Shown here piece by piece: positions 47,214 through 55,811 of a stretch of DNA of 64,000 bases; within the stretch, counting starts at the first letter, position 1, and every line of letters starts with the position of its first letter. The translations under genes and the position numbers were made by a program. Origin of the DNA: G016234445 sp964438865 (GTDB lineage: Bacteria; Chloroflexota; Dehalococcoidia; Tepidiformales; Tepidiformaceae); assembly GCA_964438865.1 (NCBI GenBank), contig CAYTMI010000010.1, positions 59,406 through 123,405 of the forward strand, given 5' to 3'. Below the pieces are notes generated by a model that worked only from the letters and a program-made list of their open reading frames with translations, was not told the DNA's origin and ran no database searches.

Positions 47214-50154
47214 CGTCCCCATCCTCACCAGGCGCCCGGCCCTTCCGGCAGGCTGCCGCGAAGCCGCAGTACGTGCAGGCGCGAACGTCGGCCGGCCTGA
47301 CCGGGAACTCTCCCCTGGCAGCTGCGCCCCGTGCTGCCACGATCACCGCGATCCCGTCCTCCGGGGTTGTCGGGCTCTTGGGGTCGGCCGTGTCGACAAC
47401 GAATCGCTTGAGCCCCTTGCTGTAGACGTATGCGGCGACGGCGCGGTCCGCTCCCGTCAGCTCGCGGGCGGCGTGGGCATACAGGGGCAACTGGAGCTTG
47501 TAGCCGTCGGACACCGCCTTCCTGCTGATGGCCCCGCCGGTCTTGTAGTCGACGACGACGACGATGCCGGGGCCTTCGTCGATCCGGTCAAACTTGCCGT
47601 CCACGTCGAAGGGAGGGTCAGCCTCCACCCGGAAACGGAATGGGTGCTCGACGCCGAGGATGCGGGTGATGCCAAGTGCGTCGCTTGCCCGGGCCTCTTC
47701 TTCCAGCAGCTTCACCAGTTGGGGGAGCACCTTGCGCCACTCGAGTCCCCAGAGCGCCGCCCGCCCGAACCCATGTTCCCGGGGCGCCTGGCGCCAGATG
47801 GCCTCGCCTTCGGGCGCCAGCCGAGCCAGCACCCCCGGGAGCGTGGCGCTGTTCAACGGCTGCCCATTGGCGGCCAGGGGCGCCAGCAGGTGTTCGAGGA
47901 CTTCGTGGACGACATTCCCGCGTGTCAGCGCGTCGGCGTCGTCGAGTTCCTCGTCCAGTTCCCGGAGCCTCAGGACCTGCTTGCCGAAGAACTGGAACGG
48001 GCACTGGCGGAGGCTTTCGAACCCCGTCGGGCTAAACCGCGAAGGGAAGGAGGCGGCCACGAGGTCTGCCGGGAGGATGCCCCCGAAGGCGCCGGGTTCC
48101 TGGCCGGTGCGCCTTCGATGCTCCACCAGCGCCCCGGCCCGGACTATCGCCCATACCTCCTCATCCCAGGGTTCGCCGCGCGGTGGCCGCAGCGTGGAGC
48201 CTTCGCGCCAGCCCCGGGTGCAGCGCACGGCGAGTTCGCGGGCGGAAGCGGCGTTCGCCATCGTGACCGGGGTGACGGGCGTGGCGCCGGGGACTGTTTC
48301 GAAGTAGTACGAAGCCGCCCTCGGCTTGCCCCGGGAATCGACGCGCGGGCGCCATGCCGTGAAAGTGACCTCGGCCCGGGTGCGAACCGACTGCCAGAGT
48401 TCGTCTTCGGTGGCCCGGGAGGGTTTCGGGAGGTCCAGCCCGGCCTCTGCCAGCGCCTGGCGGGCGAGCGGGCCAAGCAACGGGGTCGTCCGGCGTGGCG
48501 CCGGGAACTCGCCTTCGGAGAGGCCCGCGGCGGCGACGTGGGCGAATCGCAGGCCGTGGAAGGTGTGCATCGGCGCGAGCAGCACGCCCCCGGGTTGGCG
48601 CAGCGTCGACGAGGGGAGGTCCATCGCCGCCGCCAGTTGGCCCACGAAAGCTGCGAAGGGCGCCGGTTCGCCGCCCAGCACTTCCTCAACGGCGATGAAA
48701 CCGAGCAGGTGCCCCCGCAGCGCGTCGATGTCGGCCGCTACGCCGCGGTCGCCGCGGGCATGCACCTGGACCAGCCCGGCGGGGCCGAAGAGGGCGGCGT
48801 CTATCCTGCGGGCGTGTTCGCCGGGGGTTGCCGGGGCCGTCGTTTCGAGGAGGGCCGCGAGTTCGTCGAGTGCCTTCGCCAGTGCCGCTGCCGCCTCCAG
48901 TTCGATGGGCCTCGCCGGGCGGCGCGTGCCGTCGTGGGAGGTTTCGCCGCCGGCCAGCGACGTCGCGACCTGGCGCAGAGATTCGAGCCCGCCCCAGAGC
49001 CCCCCGCGCCGCCCGCGCTGGGCGATGACCCCGACGAGCGCGGGGTTGTCCAGCTCCCAGCGGTCGCGGTCAAGGAAGCCGCTCCTGAGGACCGCCATGA
49101 GGTCGCGGAGTTTCCAACGGGCACCGTCGCCGCCGGACAGCCGGAGGAGCCGCAGCACCCAGCCGCCGAACGGCCGGGCCGCCAGCGATTCTCCCGCGGC
49201 CGGGTCCAGGGGGAGGTTGTACTCGGCGAAGACCTGGCGCGCCGTCCGGAGTACCGGCGCCGCTTGGCGGAACGCCACCGCGAAGTCCGAAGGACGCAGC
49301 CCGGGGTTGGCCGCCATCCGCAGCTTGATGTCGCGAGCGATCGCCCGCATCTCGGACTCGCGGTCGTGGGCGGCCATCGCCGAGGTTGCCGGCTCCGCGG
49401 GCCGGAAGTCTGTGGTCACAACCGTGGCCCCGGGGAGCGCGTCCCGGAGTGCCGTTTCGAAGCTCGCCCCGGGCTCGCCGGGCGTTGACTCGACCGCCAG
49501 CCATGCTTCCGGCGCATGCTGGAGGGCGGCCACGACCAGTGCGAGTTCCGCCGGGTTGAAGGCGCGGAAGCCGTCGAAGACGACGAGGTCCGGGAGCGCC
49601 GTCCGGTCGATGGCGGCGGCGACTCGGGCGGGGAGCGCCGCGGGGTGCGTCCATCCGTGGGAGCCCATGGCGCTGTCGAAGCCGGCGTAGATGTTGGCCA
49701 GGGCCGTCAGCACCGGGTTCCCGGTTGCGGCCGCCGCGCTGGAGAACGCGGGCGGCCTGGTGAGCGCCCCCTCGAGTTCGGTGACCGCTTCGCCCACAAG
49801 CCGGAGGAGGCCCGGGGCCCGCGCAATAGAGGCGAACGCTGCCGCTTCGCCGGCGTCCGCCTGCCTGGCCACGACGCGGCCGAGGAGCGCCGCCAGCACG
49901 CCCCGGGATGGAACCTGGAGCGCGAGGCTGGATGCCCGGTCAGTCGCGAACTGGTTCAGGGTCAGCACTTCGAGGTAGAGGGCGACGCTGCAGCGTTGCA
50001 CCAGCCGCTTCCGGAACTGGTCGGCGTGGCGCGAGGTGGGGACAAGGACCAGGGTCGAGGCGAAAGGGTCCGCGGCGTAGCGTTCAGCCGCGCGGGCGAG
50101 GAGCACCTCGGTCTTTCCGCTGGCGGCAGGGCCGGTGACGAAAGTAACGGTCAT
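47197..50154 (-). CDS. addB: AddB-type nuclease subunit with Fe-S cluster
   Basis: A 985-residue protein beginning MTVTFVTGPAASGKTEVLLARA, an N-terminal P-loop as in AddB, followed by degenerate helicase domains. The C-terminal nuclease has IVVVVDYKTGG (the QxxxY-linked DxK core). Four cysteines (one in LRQCPFQFFG, three in CTYCGFAAAC) form the AddB-type Fe-S cluster around it. Chi scanning in AddAB is carried out by AddB. The gene starts 7 nt after a TATGCT -10 box on the minus strand, and a perfect palindrome overlaps its -35 region. Confidence 0.9.
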   Translation of the reverse strand: MTVTFVTGPAASGKTEVLLARAAERYAADPFASTLVLVPTSRHADQFRKRLVQRCSVALYLEVLTLNQFATDRASSLALQVPSRGVLAALLGRVVARQADAGEAAAFASIARAPGLLRLVGEAVTELEGALTRPPAFSSAAAATGNPVLTALANIYAGFDSAMGSHGWTHPAALPARVAAAIDRTALPDLVVFDGFRAFNPAELALVVAALQHAPEAWLAVESTPGEPGASFETALRDALPGATVVTTDFRPAEPATSAMAAHDRESEMRAIARDIKLRMAANPGLRPSDFAVAFRQAAPVLRTARQVFAEYNLPLDPAAGESLAARPFGGWVLRLLRLSGGDGARWKLRDLMAVLRSGFLDRDRWELDNPALVGVIAQRGRRGGLWGGLESLRQVATSLAGGETSHDGTRRPARPIELEAAAALAKALDELAALLETTAPATPGEHARRIDAALFGPAGLVQVHARGDRGVAADIDALRGHLLGFIAVEEVLGGEPAPFAAFVGQLAAAMDLPSSTLRQPGGVLLAPMHTFHGLRFAHVAAAGLSEGEFPAPRRTTPLLGPLARQALAEAGLDLPKPSRATEDELWQSVRTRAEVTFTAWRPRVDSRGKPRAASYYFETVPGATPVTPVTMANAASARELAVRCTRGWREGSTLRPPRGEPWDEEVWAIVRAGALVEHRRRTGQEPGAFGGILPADLVAASFPSRFSPTGFESLRQCPFQFFGKQVLRLRELDEELDDADALTRGNVVHEVLEHLLAPLAANGQPLNSATLPGVLARLAPEGEAIWRQAPREHGFGRAALWGLEWRKVLPQLVKLLEEEARASDALGITRILGVEHPFRFRVEADPPFDVDGKFDRIDEGPGIVVVVDYKTGGAISRKAVSDGYKLQLPLYAHAARELTGADRAVAAYVYSKGLKRFVVDTADPKSPTTPEDGIAVIVAARGAAARGEFPVRPADVRACTYCGFAAACRKGRAPGEDGDDDSGS

Positions 50155-50178
50155 CGCCGCGAGCATACGGGAGGGGCG

Positions 50179-50193
50179 CGACAACTGTTGTCG
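50179..50193. promoter_or_regulatory. palindromic operator at the addBA promoter
   Basis: CGACAACTGTTGTCG is a perfect 7-bp inverted repeat around one central base. It lies across the expected -35 region of the addB promoter, whose -10 box TATGCT is at 50162-50167 (minus strand). The placement fits a repressor site, perhaps of a DNA-damage regulator. It does not match the Bacillus LexA box. Confidence 0.5.
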
Positions 50194-50302
50194 TCTCGGC
50201 AATTTCTTGTGGCCTTTTGCCCCAGGCTAACGAATTCGCGTAGGATCAGGCCGCCGCCAACCTGCCGGGCAGGACGGCGAGCCACCCGCGCGAGGGCTAT
50301 CC

Positions 50303-51343
50303 GTGCGCATCCTTGATGGCATCTACCAGCTCCTGACCCCGTTCCCGCAGTTCACGTTCGAAGACGCGAAGAAGCTCCGCCACGAACTCCAGGAGCACCC
50401 GCGGGTGACCAAGGGCCTGCCCTACGTCTTGCCCTACATGATTCGCGACGGCGGCGAAACCGTGCTTGTCGACTGCGGCTGGAACACCGACAGCGCCTAC
50501 GCCGCCCTCGAAGCCGGGATGCAGGAACACGGCAGCCACCCCTCCGAGATCTCCCGGCTCGTCATCACCCACGTCCACCCGGACCACTACGGCATGGCCG
50601 GGCGCCTGAAGCAGAAGTCCAGTTGCAACGTGATGATCCACGAGAAAGACGCGGAGGTGATTACCGACCGCTACTTCGCGCCCAAGAGCCTGACCGAGCA
50701 GATGGGCCGCTTCATGGAGATGAACGGCGTCCCGCCGTTGGACTCCCCGGGGATGTCGATGGGATCCATGGGGATGCTCGGGATGGTGGCCGCGGTCCCG
50801 CCCGACACCCAGTTCCAGGGCGGCGAAGTCCTCAAGGTGGGGCAGTTCGAATTCGAAGTCATCTGGACGCCGGGCCACTCGCCGGGCCACATCTGCCTCT
50901 ACGAACCCAACCACAAAATCCTCCTGACCGGCGACCACATCCTCCCGACGATCACGCCCAACGTCTCGATCCACGCGCAGACGCACGGCAACCCCCTCGG
51001 CGACTACATGCGCTCGCTCGAAAAGCTGGTCGACCTCGATGTGAAGTGGGTGCTGCCCGCGCACGAATTCGACACCAAGGACCTGAAGAAGCGGATCATC
51101 GAGATCGAGGAACACCACATCGTCCGGCTCGACGAGATGGCGAAGTGCGTCGACCGCGGCGGCTCCACCGCCTGGGAAGTGGCCGGCCGGGTGAAGTGGG
51201 CGACGGGCATGCTCACCGACTTCGAGCCGTTCATGCAGCGCGCCGCCGTCGGCGAGACGATCGCCCACCTGGAATACCTCTTCGAAGTCGGGCGGCTGGG
51301 CAAGGTGATGCGAGGCAAGTCCCTCTACTGGCTCCCGGCCTGA
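50303..51343 (+). CDS. metallo-beta-lactamase-fold hydrolase
   Basis: A 346-residue binuclear metal hydrolase. The HxHxDH motif is HVHPDHYG (about residues 93-100), with further ligands in IWTPGHSPGHICLY (His) and LTGDHILP (Asp). The C-terminal helical segment with PAHEF supplies another His. Substrates of such proteins vary (thioesters, lactones, phosphodiesters); none is evident here. The GTG 50303 start follows a 62-nt leader after TAGGAT. Confidence 0.9.
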   Translation: MRILDGIYQLLTPFPQFTFEDAKKLRHELQEHPRVTKGLPYVLPYMIRDGGETVLVDCGWNTDSAYAALEAGMQEHGSHPSEISRLVITHVHPDHYGMAGRLKQKSSCNVMIHEKDAEVITDRYFAPKSLTEQMGRFMEMNGVPPLDSPGMSMGSMGMLGMVAAVPPDTQFQGGEVLKVGQFEFEVIWTPGHSPGHICLYEPNHKILLTGDHILPTITPNVSIHAQTHGNPLGDYMRSLEKLVDLDVKWVLPAHEFDTKDLKKRIIEIEEHHIVRLDEMAKCVDRGGSTAWEVAGRVKWATGMLTDFEPFMQRAAVGETIAHLEYLFEVGRLGKVMRGKSLYWLPA

Positions 51344-51418
51344 GCCGGCCGCTTCTCCCTTCTCCATCCTCCCATCCCCTGCGATACTGTTCGTACCACA
51401 TCCCACCCGGAGCCCCCC

Positions 51419-52405
51419 ATGCCCCGACATCCAAACGAGGCTCTCTTCGAAGGCGAGAAGCCGTTCCCGATCATCCCCGTCTGCGAGCACTTTGCCGGCA
51501 CTGAAGAGCGCATTGGCAAGGCCTTCGAAACCCAGGCGAAGATGGGCGGCGTCTTCGACATCACCATGGACTGCGAAGACGGCGCCCCCACCGGCGCCGA
51601 AAAGGCCCACGCTGAGATGGTCGTCCGCATGCAGCAGAGCGACCGGAACAAGTTCGACATGGCCGGCGTCCGCATCCATGACTACACGAACGCCCACTGG
51701 AAGGACGATGTCGACATCATCGTCCCCGGGGCCGGGGAGCGCGTCGCCTACATCACGATCCCGAAGTCGACGAAGGCCACGCAGCTTGCGGAGATGATCG
51801 AGTACATCCGCGAGACCGGGGCGAAGGCCGGGATCAAGCGCGAGATCCCCATCCATGCGCTGATGGAGACCCACGGCGCCCTCCGCCAGGTCTGGGAGAT
51901 TGCCGCGCTTCCGAATGTCCAGGTGCTGGACTTCGGGCTGATGGACTTCGTTTCAGCCCATCACGGCGCCATCCCGTCCTCGGCGATGCGGTCGCCGGGG
52001 CAGTTCGAACATGCGCTCCTCCACCGGGCCAAGGCGGAGACGGTGGCCGCCGCGCTGGCGAACGGGGTCGTCCCTGCCCACAACGTGACCCTCGAACTGA
52101 AGGACACCGAGTTCATCTACAACGACGCGAAGCGCGCCCACGACCAGTTCGGTTTCCTCCGCCAGTGGTCGATCTACCCCGCCCAGATCGAACCTATCAC
52201 GCGGGCGATGTCGCCCGCACTGCCGGAAGTCGAAGAGGCCGAGGCCATCCTGATGAAGGCTTACGCCGCTGACTGGGGCCCCGTCCAACACGAAGGCAGC
52301 CTCCACGACCGCGCGACCTACCGGTACTACTGGGAGCAACTCCAGCGCGCCCACGTGATGAACCTCGAACTGCCGCCGACCATCAAGGCAGCCTTCTTCT
52401 CATGA
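51419..52405 (+). CDS. HpcH/HpaI aldolase/citrate lyase-type CoA-ester lyase
   Basis: A 328-residue TIM-barrel enzyme of the CitE family, which cleaves or forms C-C bonds of CoA esters such as malyl-CoA or citramalyl-CoA using Mg. The start of the barrel has the acidic cluster FDITMDCEDGAPTGAEKAHAEM. AYITIPKST and HALMETHGALRQVWEIAALPNVQVLDFGLMDF carry the Arg/Glu/Asp metal-binding pattern. Which CoA ester is used is unknown. It is 13 nt before the stop-to-start gap of the phosphatase gene and likely cotranscribed. Confidence 0.88.
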   Translation: MPRHPNEALFEGEKPFPIIPVCEHFAGTEERIGKAFETQAKMGGVFDITMDCEDGAPTGAEKAHAEMVVRMQQSDRNKFDMAGVRIHDYTNAHWKDDVDIIVPGAGERVAYITIPKSTKATQLAEMIEYIRETGAKAGIKREIPIHALMETHGALRQVWEIAALPNVQVLDFGLMDFVSAHHGAIPSSAMRSPGQFEHALLHRAKAETVAAALANGVVPAHNVTLELKDTEFIYNDAKRAHDQFGFLRQWSIYPAQIEPITRAMSPALPEVEEAEAILMKAYAADWGPVQHEGSLHDRATYRYYWEQLQRAHVMNLELPPTIKAAFFS

Positions 52406-52451
52406 CCCGTGGCCGAATCCGGCGGCATTCCACCGGTGGCCGGCAGCGCCG

Positions 52452-53072
52452 ATGACGATCTACCTCGTCCGCCACGGCCTCGCGGCGGCCGGCGTCGCCG
52501 ACCTCGACCCGGGGCTGGCCGACCTCGGGCACGCCCAGGCGCGGGCAGCCGCGAAGCGCCTCCGGTCCGCCAACGCCCGGCGGCTCCTCGTTTCGCCCCT
52601 CCGACGCACCCGCGAGACCGCCGACCCGATTGCGGCCGCGCTTGGGCTCACGCAGGAGATCCGCGAAGAGGTGGCGGAAGTCTTCGACCCCTCGATGCCG
52701 GTCGAGCAGCGCCAGGCGATGATTGGCCCCTTCATGGCCGGCAAGTGGGCCGACCAGCCGGAGTACCTGCGGGCGTGGCGCCGACGCGTGGTCGATACCG
52801 TCCTCGAAGCGGGGCTCGCGGCCTCGGCGAGCGGGCACGATCTCATCATCGTCTCGCACTACATCGCCATCGGTGTCGTCATCGGCGAATCCGTGGGGGA
52901 CGACCGCGTGGTCCCCCAGCCAATGGCGAACGCGTCGGTCACGACGATAGAAGTTGGACACGGCGGGTTCACGCTCATCGAAGCGGCTTCGGTGACCCAC
53001 CTGGCGCCGGAGGAAGTCACCGGCACGGGGAGCGCGATGGCCGGTGGGGGAAACGCGCCGCCGCGGCAGTAG
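52452..53072 (+). CDS. histidine phosphatase (phosphoglycerate mutase-like) protein
   Basis: A 206-residue branch-1 histidine phosphatase. The catalytic RHG is at residues 7-9 (MTIYLVRHG), the second Arg pocket is in LLVSPLRRTRETADPI, a Glu follows at VAEVFDP, and the second catalytic His is in IIVSHYIAIG. It is a cytoplasmic phosphatase of unknown substrate, of the SixA/PhoE-like size. Last 30 residues are Gly-rich and probably disordered. Confidence 0.9.
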   Translation: MTIYLVRHGLAAAGVADLDPGLADLGHAQARAAAKRLRSANARRLLVSPLRRTRETADPIAAALGLTQEIREEVAEVFDPSMPVEQRQAMIGPFMAGKWADQPEYLRAWRRRVVDTVLEAGLAASASGHDLIIVSHYIAIGVVIGESVGDDRVVPQPMANASVTTIEVGHGGFTLIEAASVTHLAPEEVTGTGSAMAGGGNAPPRQ

Positions 53073-53073
53073 G

Positions 53074-53340
53074 TCAGTCGCGGGCCTTGCTCAGCGCGCC
53101 GAGGACCAGCAGCACGAGGATCGCTCCCATCGCCGAGATGGCGATCGAGCGGACATCCAGCCGGTTCACGCCACCCCAGCCAAGCTGGGTAGCGATGAGC
53201 CCGCCGACGGCCGCCCCGGCAATCCCGATCACGGGCGTTACCAGGCAGCCGCAGCCCTGCTTCCCTGCTTTCACCGGCACCACAAACTGCGCGATAAGCC
53301 CCGCCACCAGCCCCAGGACGACCCACGCGAAGATTCCCAT
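53074..53340 (-). CDS. GlsB/YeaQ/YmgE family membrane protein
   Basis: An 88-residue protein with three membrane helices (about residues 3-20, 32-52 and 66-84), of the transglycosylase-associated family (MGIFAWVVLGLVAGLIAQFVVP...GCGCLVTPVIGIAGAAVGGLIAT). The family is linked to stress but has no defined activity. It is the single minus-strand gene between the phosphatase and fpg and converges on the phosphatase with a 1-nt gap. Confidence 0.88.
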   Translation of the reverse strand: MGIFAWVVLGLVAGLIAQFVVPVKAGKQGCGCLVTPVIGIAGAAVGGLIATQLGWGGVNRLDVRSIAISAMGAILVLLVLGALSKARD

Positions 53341-53384
53341 CGCCGCGCACTATACCGTGCGGCGCTGGCAGCGGCCTCCGTCCC

Positions 53385-53390
53385 TATAAT
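53385..53390 (+). promoter_or_regulatory. -10 element of fpg, leaderless type
   Basis: TATAAT, the perfect bacterial consensus, ends 6 nt before the fpg ATG at 53397 (spacer CCGCCC). This is the clearest of the leaderless-type promoters in the window. Confidence 0.65.
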
Positions 53391-53396
53391 CCGCCC

Positions 53397-54242
53397 ATGC
53401 CGGAAATCCCCGAACTCGAAGCCATCCGCGATTTCTGCAACGGCCACATCACCGGGCTGACGATCCTCTCCGCCGAGGTCCGCATTCCCACGGTCGTGCG
53501 GACGGCGGCCCAGGAACTGCGAGAGACCCTCCCCGGCGACTCGTTTGGGACGGTCCTTCGCCGCGGCAAGTTCCTCCTCTTCCCGCTCGCCTCCGGGCGA
53601 GTGCTCGTCATCAACCCCATGCTCACCGGGCGCTTCCAGTACCTCGACCACGGGGCGAAGCGGCACGCCCGCACCTGTCTGGTCATCGGCTTCGAAGGGG
53701 GGCGCGACCTTCGCTACGTCGACGAGCGGGTGATGGGCAAGGTCTACCTGGTGGCGGCGGACCAACTCGCGGCGGTCCCGAACTGGGCGACCAACGGCCC
53801 CGACCTGCTGGACGAATCACTGGACGAGGAGCGCTGGCTTGCGGCGATGAAGCGCTACCGGGGCCAGGTCAAGGCGATCCTCACCAACGCCGAGTTCGTC
53901 CAGGGCATCGGCAATGCCTACAGCGACGAGATCCTCTGGGAAGCCCGCATCAACCCCTATACGCCAAAGACCGCGCTGACGGAGGAAGACCTCCGCCGCC
54001 TCTACCGGGCTGCGTGTGGGGTCATGGCCTGGGCCACCCCGCTCGTCCGCGAGCGGATGGTGAAGGGCGACGTGCTTGACTACGAAGAGCGGCGTGACTT
54101 CATGCGCGTCCACCGTCGGGGCGGCCAGCCCTGCCCCCGTTGCGGCGCCAGCATCAGCGAAATCACTGCGAACCAACGGATCACGAGCTTCTGCCGCACC
54201 TGCCAGCCGGGCGGCCCATCGGTCGGCTTCCGGCGCGAATGA
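53397..54242 (+). CDS. mutM: formamidopyrimidine-DNA glycosylase
   Basis: A 281-residue Fpg/MutM-family enzyme that removes oxidised purines. The catalytic N-terminus is MPEIPELEAI, keeping Pro2 and Glu3. The lysine-bearing RRGKFLLFPL and the H2TH segment NAEFVQGIGNAYSDEILWEARI are present. A C-terminal zinc finger (CPRCG...CRTCQ, about residues 247-271) closes the protein. The N-terminus reads MPEIPELE rather than the usual MPELPEVE, a mild change. TATAAT before the start implies a leaderless mRNA. Confidence 0.93.
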   Translation: MPEIPELEAIRDFCNGHITGLTILSAEVRIPTVVRTAAQELRETLPGDSFGTVLRRGKFLLFPLASGRVLVINPMLTGRFQYLDHGAKRHARTCLVIGFEGGRDLRYVDERVMGKVYLVAADQLAAVPNWATNGPDLLDESLDEERWLAAMKRYRGQVKAILTNAEFVQGIGNAYSDEILWEARINPYTPKTALTEEDLRRLYRAACGVMAWATPLVRERMVKGDVLDYEERRDFMRVHRRGGQPCPRCGASISEITANQRITSFCRTCQPGGPSVGFRRE

Positions 54243-54252
54243 CTGGCCCCTG

Positions 54253-55017
54253 TCAGTCCTCTTCGTCCCAGTCGTCAATGCCTGACTGTGCCCGTTCGGC
54301 TTCTTCGCACTGCGGGCGCCATTCGCAGAAGCTGCAGGAGAAGCTCGGTGTCGCTTCGAATTCGGTGGTCGCCTGCATCCGCCGGGCGGCCGCGGAGAGG
54401 TAATCGATGGTCCCCCGGGCGTCTTCGCGGTTGAGCACCCGGACGCGCTGATCGCCAGTCCTCAGATTCCAGCCGATGGCCGTGACTTCCGCGTCGCGCG
54501 GAAGTTCCCGCGCCTTCCGCAGGGCCACGTGGCCGATGTCGAGCTGGCCGTCGACAACCTCATCCATGTCGTAGCGCCCGGTCTTCCAGTCGATGAGCCG
54601 CCAGCGGGCACCTTCGACGTGGTCCGCGCGGTCGATCCGGGCTGTCACCTCGATGCCCCCGGAAGGCCAGGGTGCGCTGACGTCGAGTTCCGCCCACGTC
54701 TGGGCCGCCGCCAGGGACGCGTGCGCTTCGCAGCCGGATTCGTAGAACTGGATCGCGAGTGCGTGATATTCGGTCCCCGGGGCGGCGCATTCGTGGACCG
54801 GCATCTTCAGGTAGCCGTTGAGCGCGTTCAGTCCGTCCTCAGGGCGGCCGGTCAGGCAGAGGGCCTTCATCGCCCGGTGGACGCCGCTGCCAACAACGCC
54901 CGCGCCGGAGATGACGTCGGCCGGCTTTGGGTAGCCGCTGACGTAGCGGAACCAGTACTTCTTCCGGCACTGTTCGAAGGTGGCAATCTTGCTGTGGAAG
55001 ATGCGGAAGAGGGCCAT
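54253..55017 (-). CDS. RecB/Cas4-like PD-(D/E)XK nuclease
   Basis: A 254-residue RecB-family exonuclease. The N-terminal motif with the first Cys is FHSKIATFEQCRKKYWFRYV. The DxK core lies in ARWRLIDWKTGRYDMDE (about residues 138-150), with an upstream Glu/Asp pattern (TARIDRADHV) and the QxxxY-like QLDIGHVAL. The C-terminal CSFCEWRPQC supplies three more Cys, so a 4Fe-4S cluster is likely. It stands alone here and is unrelated to a CRISPR locus; its role may be DNA-end processing. Confidence 0.88.
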   Translation of the reverse strand: MALFRIFHSKIATFEQCRKKYWFRYVSGYPKPADVISGAGVVGSGVHRAMKALCLTGRPEDGLNALNGYLKMPVHECAAPGTEYHALAIQFYESGCEAHASLAAAQTWAELDVSAPWPSGGIEVTARIDRADHVEGARWRLIDWKTGRYDMDEVVDGQLDIGHVALRKARELPRDAEVTAIGWNLRTGDQRVRVLNREDARGTIDYLSAAARRMQATTEFEATPSFSCSFCEWRPQCEEAERAQSGIDDWDEED

Positions 55018-55066
55018 CGCCCCGGCATTGTAGGCGCGCCGGGCACCAGTGTGTCAGGGGGACGTG

Positions 55067-55723
55067 TCAGGGGATGATGCGGATGTGGACACGCAACTGG
55101 CCGTCGCCGGCCGGCGCCAGCTCGAGGATGACCTGGTTCTCGCCCTTCACCCACCGCGCGCCGCCGTCGTCCGCGCCGGACCGTGACCAGCCATCGGCGC
55201 GAAGGTAGACGTCATGGAGGTCGATGACCACCTGGCCAGTCGCCGCTGTCGTGTACGCCTGGTCGACGCCCGCCGGGTTCTCTTCGAACCAGGCGTCGTC
55301 GGGCAGGGGCAGCGCTTCCAGCAGCGCGAAACGGTCCACCGGCCCGGCTGCGGCTGCCGTGGGTGAGGTTCCGGCCGTGACCGTCGCCGCCGGGCTGGCT
55401 GTGGCCACGGCGGACGCGGATGCAGTCGAGGTCGCCGCCAAGGAGCCGGCGCCGGTCGTCGCGGTAGCGTCCGGGCCTGGCGTCGACGCGGCGGCCGTGG
55501 GATCCGCCGCTGGTTGGGACGTGGGACTCGAATCGCGGCTGCTGTGGCCACCCCCGGCAGCGGCGCCGATCACCGCGGGCTCGCCTTCGGTGGCAACCGC
55601 CACGAGCGCGGTCGCCACCACCGCCGTCACCGACAGCAGGCCCGTTGCCAGGAAGATGCGTGCCCGCCCCGAGCGCTCCCTGAGCCACCTGTCCCCGCCG
55701 GGGTTGCGCTGGCTGCCGGGCAT
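55067..55723 (-). CDS. membrane-anchored hypothetical protein with Ala/Thr-rich linker
   Basis: A 218-residue protein with a basic cytoplasmic start (MPGSQRNPGGDRWLRERSGRA), one membrane helix (about residues 22-43), and a long Ala/Thr/Ser-rich low-complexity spacer (about 50-130). A small C-terminal domain follows (FALLEALPLPDDAWFEENPAGV... RVHIRIIP). No family is recognised. The start (complement of 55721-55723) is chosen because the frame further upstream overlaps the divergent LLM gene. Its low-complexity linker suggests a wall-spanning extracytoplasmic protein. Confidence 0.65.
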   Translation of the reverse strand: MPGSQRNPGGDRWLRERSGRARIFLATGLLSVTAVVATALVAVATEGEPAVIGAAAGGGHSSRDSSPTSQPAADPTAAASTPGPDATATTGAGSLAATSTASASAVATASPAATVTAGTSPTAAAAGPVDRFALLEALPLPDDAWFEENPAGVDQAYTTAATGQVVIDLHDVYLRADGWSRSGADDGGARWVKGENQVILELAPAGDGQLRVHIRIIP

Positions 55724-55811
55724 CTCGCGGGTAGTGGCAAGTCGCCGCAACCACTGAAACCGCCAGATGGCGTAGGCTTTCCCTACCAGCTTTGACGCCC
55801 GGAGTTTATCC

